From Candidatus Anoxychlamydiales bacterium (lineage in GTDB: Bacteria > Chlamydiota > Chlamydiia > Chlamydiales > SM23-39): a stretch of DNA of 5,477 nucleotides. The notes under the pieces were generated by a model. It did not search any database. It was not told the DNA's origin and was given only the letters and a program-made list of their open reading frames with translations. Below, piece by piece: positions 1 to 5,173 of the stretch. The position numbers and the translations under genes were made by a program. The stretch lies in contig JAAKFW010000114.1 in the NCBI GenBank assembly GCA_011064905.1, positions 1-5,477 on the forward strand, written 5' to 3'. Every line of letters starts with the position of its first letter. Position 1 is the first letter of the stretch.

Positions 1-632
1 TCTGAATATTCTTTGATGATTAGATCAAAACTATCTATCGCTTCATGCGGAAGCATTTCATCATAGGGCTTTTTACACTCAGCTTGTGTAATAAAATATG
101 CTGAATTCAAAAGTTTTTCAACTTCCGATTTTCTAGATTGCATTTTTGTATAAAATGTAGAATTTCCTGCATATGTTAAATACTCTTTAGCTACATAAAA
201 ACAAACATCACTAGGAACTGCTATTTCTAACCATTTATTGTTTTCTGTGCAAATTTTACCATCCACTATATCTTTATTTTTTAATTGTCCAATAATAGAG
301 GAGTCTAAGTTTGGCTCTAATCTGATATTTACTCTATCAGCTTCTACAACGTTATCTATTATATAATTTCTAAACACATAGGCTTTAGCATTAGAAAGAG
401 GAGCGATACCCCAAAAATCTCCAGCGTCTTCTTTAACTAAAACAAGTTCATTTTTTGATAATTGAGTAATTATATGACTGTCTAAATCAGCTCCTGATCT
501 TATTCTTACCTTTGAACCTGTTATCTTTGCTGTGAAAGATTTAAATTGTTGCTGAACCTGTGAGTTGTTATTTTCAGCTATAAGACTAATGGAAAATAAC
601 ATAAAATTGATTGTTAATAGTAGCCTAAGCAT
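1..632 (-). CDS. Secreted protein with two bacterial SH3 domains (3' end outside window)
   Basis: This gene starts at 632 and stays open to the left edge, giving 210 residues with no stop seen. An AAGAGG Shine-Dalgarno (640-645 on the plus strand) sits 7 nt before the ATG and fixes the start. Residues 1-19 look like a signal peptide (MLRLLLTINFMLFSISLIA), so export to the periplasm or beyond is likely. Two successive SH3b-like units follow: about 34-93 (VRIRSGADLDSHII, then W74 and a closing YVFRNYI) and about 96-151 (VNIRLEPNLDSSIIGQL, W134, closing FYVAKEYL). After 160 comes a non-SH3 region that continues out of the window. As I recall, C. trachomatis Ct017 (Ctad1) has an N-terminal pair of bacterial SH3 domains and acts as an integrin-binding invasin, and it also lies two genes from phoH. 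Orthology is inferred from domains plus gene order. Other bacterial SH3b proteins bind peptidoglycan, so that role is an alternative. Confidence is high for a real exported SH3 protein and moderate for the Ctad1 link. Confidence 0.85.
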   Translation of the reverse strand, partial: MLRLLLTINFMLFSISLIAENNNSQVQQQFKSFTAKITGSKVRIRSGADLDSHIITQLSKNELVLVKEDAGDFWGIAPLSNAKAYVFRNYIIDNVVEADRVNIRLEPNLDSSIIGQLKNKDIVDGKICTENNKWLEIAVPSDVCFYVAKEYLTYAGNSTFYTKMQSRKSEVEKLLNSAYFITQAECKKPYDEMLPHEAIDSFDLIIKEYS

Positions 633-677
633 TTTAAAACCTCTTAATCTTAGCATATTTTTGTTTGCGTAAATAAT

Positions 678-706
678 ATTATACTAAAATGAAAGATGAA
701 TTATTG
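678..706 (-). promoter_or_regulatory. Possible promoter for the SH3 protein gene
   Basis: On the minus strand a perfect TATAAT lies at 678-683, about 45 bp before the start codon at 632. The -35 position at 17-bp spacing reads CAATAA (701-706), which is poor. The 94-bp gap after the upstream gene (633-726) leaves room for a separate promoter. Read-through from the upstream gene's promoter is equally possible, because I see no terminator in this gap. Confidence 0.35.
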
Positions 707-726
707 CTACTTATTTTTCTAAAAAA

Positions 727-1380
727 TTAACTATTTAAGACAGCTTTGACATGCTCGCAGTTTTTCTTTCCGCATGTACACCCGATAGGATCTTTTAAAA
801 ATACGCTATAATGCTCGTTTTTATCCAAAGGATTCGTTACTCTATAAAGGTGAGCGCCTTCTTCTAAAATATCCCAATCTCTGAACTTCAAATCATGTTC
901 ATCAACTGCTTCATCCAGATTTTCAGGATTTATTCCCATACCAATTTGCAAAGCTCTGGAAACTTGGCAATGCATACAGTTACAATTATCTTCAGGCTTT
1001 GGAATATCCATATTAGCTTCTTCTGCAAATAATTTTGCAATGTTTGCAATTTTACTAATTATATCAGAAGGAATGTCCGGTGCATCTTTTTGCTCGGGGT
1101 TGTGTTGCATTGCAGATGTAAATGATTCTAAACCACCTGTTGGAAGCGAAGGCAAGCCAAAACTAATAGAAGCTTTAGGTTTAGATTTGTCTTCTAATAC
1201 TTTTGAGTGAATTTTGAAAATATCTTCAATGACTTCTCCTTGTAAATTCGGAATTTCAATTTTTGCTCCATTTTTTAAAATCACAACTAATAGCTCATTT
1301 TGAGTAAATAGAGATGTTATATGTTCCCATGAAGTGGAGATATAAGGAGGAATGTTTAAAATTTTATCATTTATTTTCAT
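727..1380 (-). CDS. Hypothetical 217-residue protein with two Cys-rich clusters (SWIM-like C-terminus)
   Basis: I do not recognise a named family with certainty. The start at 1380 is supported by an AGGA (1388-1391) 7 nt upstream and by a strong promoter just beyond it. The N-terminal ~60 residues look like a small mixed alpha/beta unit. Residues 65-105 are low-complexity and Pro/Gly/Ser-rich. A helical stretch (105-122) leads to the cluster CNCMHC (C133, C135, H137, C138). The extreme C-terminus carries CTCGKKNCEH (C201, C203, C208, H210), which fits the CxC-xn-CxH pattern of SWIM zinc-binding motifs, although the spacer is only four residues. Zinc binding, and perhaps nucleic-acid or protein binding, is therefore an inference. 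There is no signal peptide or membrane segment, so it should be cytoplasmic or exported by a non-Sec route. It lies between an SH3 protein gene and phoH, the place held by CT016 in C. trachomatis as I recall, so it may be the equivalent gene. Confidence 0.85.
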   Translation of the reverse strand: MKINDKILNIPPYISTSWEHITSLFTQNELLVVILKNGAKIEIPNLQGEVIEDIFKIHSKVLEDKSKPKASISFGLPSLPTGGLESFTSAMQHNPEQKDAPDIPSDIISKIANIAKLFAEEANMDIPKPEDNCNCMHCQVSRALQIGMGINPENLDEAVDEHDLKFRDWDILEEGAHLYRVTNPLDKNEHYSVFLKDPIGCTCGKKNCEHVKAVLNS

Positions 1381-1410
1381 ATTAGAATCCTACTGATTTT
1401 TCATACTCTC

Positions 1411-1440
1411 ATTATAACAGAAATTTAATTTTTAAGTCAA
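1411..1440 (-). promoter_or_regulatory. Strong sigma66/sigma70-type promoter for the 217-residue protein gene
   Basis: Read on the minus strand, TTGACT (1435-1440) is followed after 18 bp by a perfect TATAAT (1411-1416). Transcription would begin near 1403-1404 and give a leader of roughly 24 nt before the ATG at 1380. The match to the housekeeping consensus (one -35 mismatch) is the best in the window. It probably also serves the SH3 protein gene downstream by read-through. Confidence 0.75.
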
Positions 1441-1457
1441 ATATTTTAGCACTCAGG

Positions 1458-1469
1458 GCGCTTTAGCGC
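1458..1469. repeat. Short GC-rich inverted repeat in the divergent promoter region
   Basis: GCGC-TTTA-GCGC forms a small perfect inverted repeat in otherwise AT-rich intergenic DNA. It sits between the minus-strand promoter at 1411-1440 and the plus-strand TATAAT at 1492-1497. It overlaps a second small palindrome, TAGCGCTA (1464-1471). The position would suit an operator acting on both divergent transcripts, but it is short and no regulator is identifiable. Confidence 0.3.
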
Positions 1470-1491
1470 TAGATGTCTTTTGTAAGCTATT

Positions 1492-1497
1492 TATAAT
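1492..1497 (+). promoter_or_regulatory. phoH: Candidate -10 element for phoH
   Basis: A perfect TATAAT lies on the plus strand about 190 bp before the phoH start. I see no convincing -35 at 16-18 bp upstream (the sequence there reads about CTAGAT), so the promoter is either weak, activator-dependent or false. If real, transcription would begin near 1504 and the phoH mRNA would carry a leader of about 184 nt. Confidence 0.4.
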
Positions 1498-1536
1498 AAA
1501 GTAGATGCCAATTAGGGTAAAATAGAGAGAGGGGGT

Positions 1537-1605
1537 ATGTGTTTAGTTTTTTTAGGATATTCAAAAAAAATATTTTACTTGGATCGGCTTTTGGGTTATA
1601 TGTGA
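1537..1605 (+). CDS. Possible 22-codon upstream ORF in the phoH leader
   Basis: ATG at 1537 opens a 22-codon frame ending in TGA at 1603-1605. It starts MCLVFLGYSKKIFYLDRL and has no recognised family. The purine run AGAGAGGGGG just before the ATG could serve as a Shine-Dalgarno, though the spacing is short (about 4 nt). The stop codon falls in the loop of the hairpin described at 1588-1629. It could be a regulatory leader peptide, a decayed gene remnant or chance; an ORF this short is common by chance in AT-rich DNA. Confidence 0.2.
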   Translation: MCLVFLGYSKKIFYLDRLLGYM

Positions 1606-1632
1606 CTTTTAAGCTCATAAAACCAAAGGAGG
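1588..1632 (+). promoter_or_regulatory. Hairpin plus orphan Shine-Dalgarno in the phoH leader
   Basis: CTTTTGG (1588-1594) can pair with CCAAAGG (1623-1629) with one G-U pair. The stem continues inward past a bulged G1595 through TT/AA (1596-1597 with 1621-1622), one A-A mismatch and TATG/CATA (1599-1602 with 1616-1619), leaving a loop at 1603-1615. The 3' arm overlaps AAAGGAGG (1625-1632), the best Shine-Dalgarno match in the window. No usable start codon follows it: the phoH frame there runs into TAA at 1640. The true phoH ribosome site lies 42 nt further on. A standby site or the remains of a lost start are possible explanations. Confidence 0.35.
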
Positions 1633-1687
1633 ATTTTTTTAAAACTAAATTTTTTAGACAAAAAACTAATAATAGGAGAAATACTAA

Positions 1688-3001
1688 ATGACTCGAAAAA
1701 CTTTTGTTCTTGATACAAACGTTCTTTTACACGATCCAACATCGATCAAAAAATTTCGAAATAACGATGTAGTTATTCCATTAATTGTTTTAGAAGAATT
1801 AGATGCTTTAAAAAGACGAACAGATGAACTTGGAAAAAATGCTAGAGCAGTAGTTAGATATATTGATTCTTTAAAAACAAAGAAACAAGGCGATTTAACT
1901 GCAGGAATAATAATAGAGGAAGGGCCAAAAATTAAAATCTACTTAGATTTAAAATCAAAAGTAATTAAAAATTTCCCTCTTCCTTTAGACAGAAACTCTA
2001 ACAAAATCCTCTATATTTCAGCTTTTTTGAAAAATGAAGGCCAAAAAGTAGTTTTTGTCTCAAAAGATTTTGTAACAAGAGTTAAAGCAGAAGCTATGGG
2101 ATTAGAAGCCCAAGATTACGAGAATTTAAAAGTATCTTTTAAAAAAATCTATAAAGGTATAAAAACTCTTGAATCTTCTAAAGCCGATATCGATCTTTTT
2201 TATAAAGATGGGCAAATCTCCAAACCAGATGTTAGTTTTTTACCAAATGAATACTGTGTCTTGAAAAGTCCCGGAAAATCATCAGCAATTTGTAAATATA
2301 ACTCCAATGTTCGAAAATTAGAACCTCTTATTGAATATAAAAAAGGTATTTGGGGGATTCATCCATTAAATCTAGAACAAAGATGCGCTTTAGATCTCCT
2401 GCTTAGAGAAGATATAAAATTAGTGACTCTAGTAGGTCCAGCGGGCACCGGTAAAACACTTCTAGCTCTCGCTTGTGCCATGAAAAAAGTCTTCGATGAT
2501 GCTCGATATGCAAAAATCTTAGTCTCTAGACCAATTATGCCTCTTGGAAAGGATATCGGTTATTTACCAGGCACTAAGGAAGAGAAATTATTTCATTGGA
2601 TGCAACCAATTTATGATAATTTAGAAGTGCTTTTGCATCTCACAAATTCAGAAGCTAACGAGAAATCAGCTTTCGAGTGGATAACACAAAGCAATAAATT
2701 AGAGATGGAAGCTGTAACTTATATCAGAGGAAGAACTCTACCAAAAGTATTTATGATTATTGATGAAGCTCAAAACTTAACTCCTCATGAAGTGAAAACT
2801 ATAATATCAAGAGCTGGAAAAGGAACTAAAGTTGTTTTAACAGGGGATCCAACACAAATAGATAATCCGTATTTAGACCAAGACTCAAATGGACTTACTT
2901 ATACCATATCAAAATTTCAAGATCGGAAAATTTACGGTCATATCTCTTTAGATAAGACCGAAAGATCCGAGCTTGCTAAAATAGCAGCAGATATAATGTA
3001 G
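1688..3001 (+). CDS. phoH: PhoH-family ATPase with N-terminal PIN domain
   Basis: The 437-residue protein has the PIN-PhoH (PhoH2) layout. A PIN ribonuclease-type domain covers about residues 4-145 (LDTNVLLHDP with D9, LEELD with E36/E37, VSKD with D127). A PhoH ATPase domain covers about 225-437: Walker A GPAGTGKT (250-257), the PhoH signature RGRTL (347-351) before Walker B VFMIIDEAQN (D359, E360), LTGDPTQID (385-392) and a C-terminal ERSELA (425-430). Related PIN-PhoH proteins couple ATP-dependent RNA unwinding to RNA cleavage; a cytoplasmic role in RNA metabolism is inferred here. The usual third PIN acidic residue, in the NDN[RK]I motif, is replaced by serine (N103-S104-N105-K106-I107), so the nuclease activity may be altered. 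The start is supported by AGGAG (1674-1678), 9 nt upstream. phoH is transcribed away from the 217-residue protein gene and converges on the small ORF at 3044-3289. Confidence 0.95.
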   Translation: MTRKTFVLDTNVLLHDPTSIKKFRNNDVVIPLIVLEELDALKRRTDELGKNARAVVRYIDSLKTKKQGDLTAGIIIEEGPKIKIYLDLKSKVIKNFPLPLDRNSNKILYISAFLKNEGQKVVFVSKDFVTRVKAEAMGLEAQDYENLKVSFKKIYKGIKTLESSKADIDLFYKDGQISKPDVSFLPNEYCVLKSPGKSSAICKYNSNVRKLEPLIEYKKGIWGIHPLNLEQRCALDLLLREDIKLVTLVGPAGTGKTLLALACAMKKVFDDARYAKILVSRPIMPLGKDIGYLPGTKEEKLFHWMQPIYDNLEVLLHLTNSEANEKSAFEWITQSNKLEMEAVTYIRGRTLPKVFMIIDEAQNLTPHEVKTIISRAGKGTKVVLTGDPTQIDNPYLDQDSNGLTYTISKFQDRKIYGHISLDKTERSELAKIAADIM

Positions 3002-3025
3002 AAATGGTTTTTCAACCATTTCTAT
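2998..3025. terminator. Hairpin at the convergent 3' ends of phoH and the small ORF
   Basis: TAGAAATGGTT (2999-3009) and AACCATTTCTA (3014-3024) form a perfect 11-bp stem around a TTTC loop. G2998 and T3025 can add a wobble pair in the phoH transcript. The first bases of the stem are the phoH stop codon. No T-run follows directly on either strand; the nearest on the plus strand is at 3040-3045. It is therefore a non-canonical terminator or an mRNA-end stabiliser, usable in both directions. Confidence 0.6.
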
Positions 3026-3043
3026 CAATTCAAGCGATCTTTT

Positions 3044-3289
3044 TTAGTCTTGTGCGTCTGCGCCTAACACATCCCATCCTCCACCTCCACTATAATCACC
3101 AGGATCCCCAGAACTTCCTGAAAATTGTTGGTTTCCGATAGAATCTTTAATAATCCCAACCATTTTTTCATTCAATGTAAGACCAAATCTAGCGAAAATG
3201 TCTTTTTTTCCTTCTGCTATTTCTTCTATTTCTTTTGACTCGAATCTTATTCTTGGATTTTCTCCACTGCATAATGATGAAACGCTCAT
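3044..3289 (-). CDS. Small Gly-rich hypothetical protein (81 residues)
   Basis: I do not recognise this protein. The ATG at 3289 has an AGGAG (3294-3298) 4 nt upstream, and a plausible promoter lies further up, which supports a real gene. Residues 1-55 are charged and probably helical, with an acidic/basic stretch (FESKEIEEIAEGKKDIFARF, 16-35) and then GLTLNEKMVGIIKDSIG. The last 25 residues change abruptly to a Gly/Ser/Asp-rich tail with 8 glycines, including GDYSGGGGWDVLG (64-76). There is one cysteine (C7) and no signal peptide or membrane segment. A helical front followed by a Gly-rich tail resembles precursors of ribosomally made modified peptides, and the FGLTLNEKM stretch faintly recalls nitrile-hydratase-like leader peptides. 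No modifying enzyme, protease or transporter gene is present here, so that reading is speculative. A secreted effector or a structural protein are alternatives. Confidence 0.65.
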   Translation of the reverse strand: MSVSSLCSGENPRIRFESKEIEEIAEGKKDIFARFGLTLNEKMVGIIKDSIGNQQFSGSSGDPGDYSGGGGWDVLGADAQD

Positions 3290-3322
3290 ATATCTCCTAT
3301 AAGGGTTTATTTGGCTTTAATT

Positions 3323-3350
3323 ATTAAATGTTAGGCATATTTCTTGTAAA
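3323..3350 (-). promoter_or_regulatory. Candidate promoter for the small Gly-rich ORF
   Basis: On the minus strand TTTACA (3345-3350) is followed after 16 bp by TTTAAT (3323-3328), each one mismatch from the housekeeping consensus. The leader would be about 25-30 nt to the ATG at 3289. A long A/T tract lies just upstream of the -35 and could act as an UP element. In DNA this AT-rich, near-consensus pairs arise easily. Confidence 0.45.
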
Positions 3351-3351
3351 C

Positions 3352-3370
3352 AAAAAAAAATATTTTTTTT
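3352..3370. repeat. A9-TA-T8 palindromic tract
   Basis: Nine A (3352-3360), then TA, then eight T (3363-3370) form a near-perfect AT palindrome in the gap between yhgN and the small ORF. It lies directly upstream of the candidate -35 at 3345-3350. It may bend DNA, act as a promoter UP element or form a weak AU hairpin in RNA. Confidence 0.5.
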
Positions 3371-3416
3371 AGTTTTTGTTCAAAACAATGAAGTTTTCAT
3401 AGAGGATTTTAAAAAT

Positions 3417-3453
3417 AAAAAAAATCTTGAAATATCGATTTTTATGTTTCAGA
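3417..3453 (-). terminator. Likely Rho-independent terminator after yhgN
   Basis: Read on the minus strand, TCTGAAA (3447-3453 with its neighbours) pairs with TTTC-a-AGA (3425-3432, one bulged A). This gives a 7-bp stem with a 14-nt loop, followed at once by eight T (3417-3424). It begins about 35 nt after the yhgN stop codon. The stem is weak, but the T-run and position fit the end of the rpmB-PLD-yhgN transcript. Confidence 0.5.
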
Positions 3454-3487
3454 AATTTAGAAAAAGAAAGATTGTTGTTTTCACAAG

Positions 3488-4099
3488 CTATGTTTGCATA
3501 AAAGTTTTGAGTCCGGATAAAAACATCTGAATCGCAATGAGCACCATGATAAAACCCATAAGCCTTTCCAGCGCTATAAGACCTCTTCCTCCCATCCAAG
3601 AACTTAAATGAGCAGATAGTAGCAAAATAAGCAAAGTTGCAAGCCAAGCGATAAATATTGCGCCAATCATTAAAACATTGGGAATTTGAGGGGAATAAAC
3701 CATTACAGCGGCAAGTACAGCAGGCCCTGCAACTAAAGGAATCGCTAATGGAACAATAAAAGGTTCAGTAATTTTTTTTAGCTCTGCTTCGATTTCTTTT
3801 TTTTCTTTCGGAAATAACATTTTAAGTGATAATAAAAACAGAATAACTCCGCCAGCTATTTGAACGATTTCTTGAGTAACATTTAAAAATTTTAAAAGCC
3901 AAACACCTATGTAGTTAAATATGATAATTATAAACAAAGCAATTAGAAGCTCTCTAAAAACTATTTGTTTTTGTCTTTTTCTAGGTATGCCTTTTAGAAG
4001 AGATAAGAAAAGTGGGATGTTTCCAAAAGCATTTAAAACGATAAATAAAGAGAGTGAGAGCGAAAGAAGTAACTGGATTTGGTGGGCCATATAAAACAT
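3488..4099 (-). CDS. yhgN: YhgN/MarC-family integral membrane protein
   Basis: The 203-residue protein has six hydrophobic segments, at about 8-28, 47-67, 75-95, 113-133, 141-163 and 178-198, as expected for the MarC family (UPF0056). Motifs seen are NAFGNIPLFLSLL (23-35), FRELLIALFI (48-57), the hallmark EPFIVPLAIPLVAGPAVLA (112-130) and ALERLMGFIMVLIAIQMF (176-193). These resemble E. coli YhgN (about 197 residues) more than MarC itself. The substrate is unknown; the family was once linked to multiple antibiotic resistance, but a transport role is unproven. In YhgN the first motif reads DPLGN, as I recall, whereas here it is NAFGN. Two ATGs are possible: the first (4097-4099) has only a weak AAGAA upstream, and the second, at residue 4 (4088-4090), has none, so the longer form was kept. 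The gap to the upstream PLD-like gene is 29 bp, consistent with one transcript. Confidence 0.93.
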   Translation of the reverse strand: MFYMAHQIQLLLSLSLSLFIVLNAFGNIPLFLSLLKGIPRKRQKQIVFRELLIALFIIIIFNYIGVWLLKFLNVTQEIVQIAGGVILFLLSLKMLFPKEKKEIEAELKKITEPFIVPLAIPLVAGPAVLAAVMVYSPQIPNVLMIGAIFIAWLATLLILLLSAHLSSWMGGRGLIALERLMGFIMVLIAIQMFLSGLKTFMQT

Positions 4100-4128
4100 G
4101 TTTTTATTCTTATCGTATCTTTATTAAG

Positions 4129-5124
4129 CTATTTAAGAAAAGAAGATTCGAGCTCGATTGTACGCCAGAGTTTTTTCAAAAACGTTTTTTGAGTTCTATC
4201 TAAGCTATATAAAATTAGCAAGCAGTCATAGTTTTTGCTAAAAGCTGATTTCGTCCAATTAGCTGATCCACATATTAAGAGTTTTTCATCTATTAAGATA
4301 TGTTTGTGGTGACAGAGTTTTACCTCTTTGTTATAGATAACAGTAATACTCTCTTTTTTTAAGGTTTCGATAGCTTTTTTGCTAGCTCCATTTTTTGTTT
4401 GAAAATCTATTGCAACTTTTACATTAACTCCTCTTTTTTTTGCGTTTATTAAAGCTTCTACTAAAGCTGGATGCGTAAACGTAAACATAGCAACTTCGAT
4501 GCTATTTGTGGCGTTATTTATAAGAGTTGTAAGTTTATTTAATGCTCTATTTTGGAAATCGGGAAGTAGCCAAACATCTATTTTTTGCCCGCCTACTAAA
4601 GTTGTCAAATTCCCTGTTTGAAAAGGTGTTTTTTTTATTAAAAAATTGGCGATTTCAGGACTATAAAAACCAACTATTAAATTATCATGCATTAAAAGTG
4701 ATGCGGTCGTTAGATTCGCAGATCCTAAAAAAACTAAAGATTTATCGAGTACCAATATCTTTTGGTGCATCAGGGCTCTAGATTTAACTTTGATCTCTTG
4801 ATCTGGATATAAATCAAGATCTACACTAGATCTTTTATCATAATAAACTTTTATATCGAGCTTGTTTTGAGACTGTTTATTTAAGATATTTATTATCTTT
4901 TGATCTGTTAATCCAAACATAACCAAATGAATATGTTCTTTCGCCTGTTTGAGAGCTTTAAAACAGGTCATTTTCAGATCTTGTCTCATCTGGTTGGAAT
5001 ATAATATTGGTCTTTTCCCAGGCTTTGGAAGATTAGGGGAGATAGAAGCGACTATAAAATTTATACAAAATGCTATGAGAGCAAATATTGAAAATATGAA
5101 GACATGTTTTGATCTAATTCGCAT
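4129..5124 (-). CDS. Membrane-anchored phospholipase-D-like protein (two HKD motifs)
   Basis: The 331-residue protein begins with a basic N-terminus (MRIRSK) and a hydrophobic segment (about 8-28), which fits a signal anchor or uncleaved signal peptide, placing the enzyme domain outside the cytoplasm. Two PLD-superfamily repeats follow, each with an intact HxKx4D motif: H120-K122-D127 with GSAN (134-137), and H272-K274-D279 with GSAN (286-289). Both catalytic sites are thus complete, and they would join to form one active centre that cleaves or transfers phosphodiester bonds. The protein is shorter than typical two-membrane-segment cardiolipin synthases. A phospholipase, a cardiolipin-type hydrolase or a nuclease all remain possible. 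Chlamydiae carry several PLD-like proteins, and as I recall one (CT084) lies near rpmB in C. trachomatis. No Shine-Dalgarno precedes the ATG, and an in-frame stop two codons upstream rules out an earlier start. It follows rpmB by 31 bp. Confidence 0.92.
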   Translation of the reverse strand: MRIRSKHVFIFSIFALIAFCINFIVASISPNLPKPGKRPILYSNQMRQDLKMTCFKALKQAKEHIHLVMFGLTDQKIINILNKQSQNKLDIKVYYDKRSSVDLDLYPDQEIKVKSRALMHQKILVLDKSLVFLGSANLTTASLLMHDNLIVGFYSPEIANFLIKKTPFQTGNLTTLVGGQKIDVWLLPDFQNRALNKLTTLINNATNSIEVAMFTFTHPALVEALINAKKRGVNVKVAIDFQTKNGASKKAIETLKKESITVIYNKEVKLCHHKHILIDEKLLICGSANWTKSAFSKNYDCLLILYSLDRTQKTFLKKLWRTIELESSFLK

Positions 5125-5145
5125 GTATTAAATTATATGCGAATT
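5116..5145 (-). promoter_or_regulatory. Inverted repeat covering the PLD-like gene's start codon
   Basis: AATTCGCAT (5116-5124) and ATGCGAATT (5137-5145) are perfect 9-bp inverted arms around a 12-nt AT-rich loop. In the mRNA the start codon AUG and codons 2-3 form the 3' arm. With no Shine-Dalgarno present, folding would hide the only start site, suggesting low, coupled or regulated translation. As DNA it could instead be an operator. Confidence 0.5.
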
Positions 5146-5173
5146 CAAGAAAAAATTATATTTTTTTTCCTTG
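5146..5173 (-). terminator. Weak AU-rich hairpin at the rpmB stop codon
   Basis: In the rpmB transcript CAAGG-A-run (5161-5173) can pair with T6-CTTG (5146-5155), with one bulged G and a loop holding the UAA stop. It resembles a poor attenuator or partial terminator between rpmB and the PLD-like gene. The stem is almost all A-U, so it may be insignificant. Confidence 0.25.

Noticed and set aside
3369..3647. Minus-strand ORF of 92 codons overlapping the yhgN 3' end
   Set aside because: It overlaps yhgN in another frame and runs through the terminator and AT-rich gap; the product is low-complexity (Phe/Asn/Lys-rich) with no family features.
4093..4104. Perfect 12-bp palindrome AAAACATGTTTT over the yhgN start codon
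   Set aside because: It is short and mostly A/T runs, easily produced by chance here, and no regulator or matching second site is visible.
4542..4781. Plus-strand ORF of 79 codons
   Set aside because: It lies wholly antisense inside the PLD-like gene, whose motifs are intact, and I see no ribosome site or family features.
4949..5131. Plus-strand ORF of 60 codons
   Set aside because: It is antisense to the 5' part of the PLD-like gene, including the hydrophobic segment; it is best explained as a shadow.
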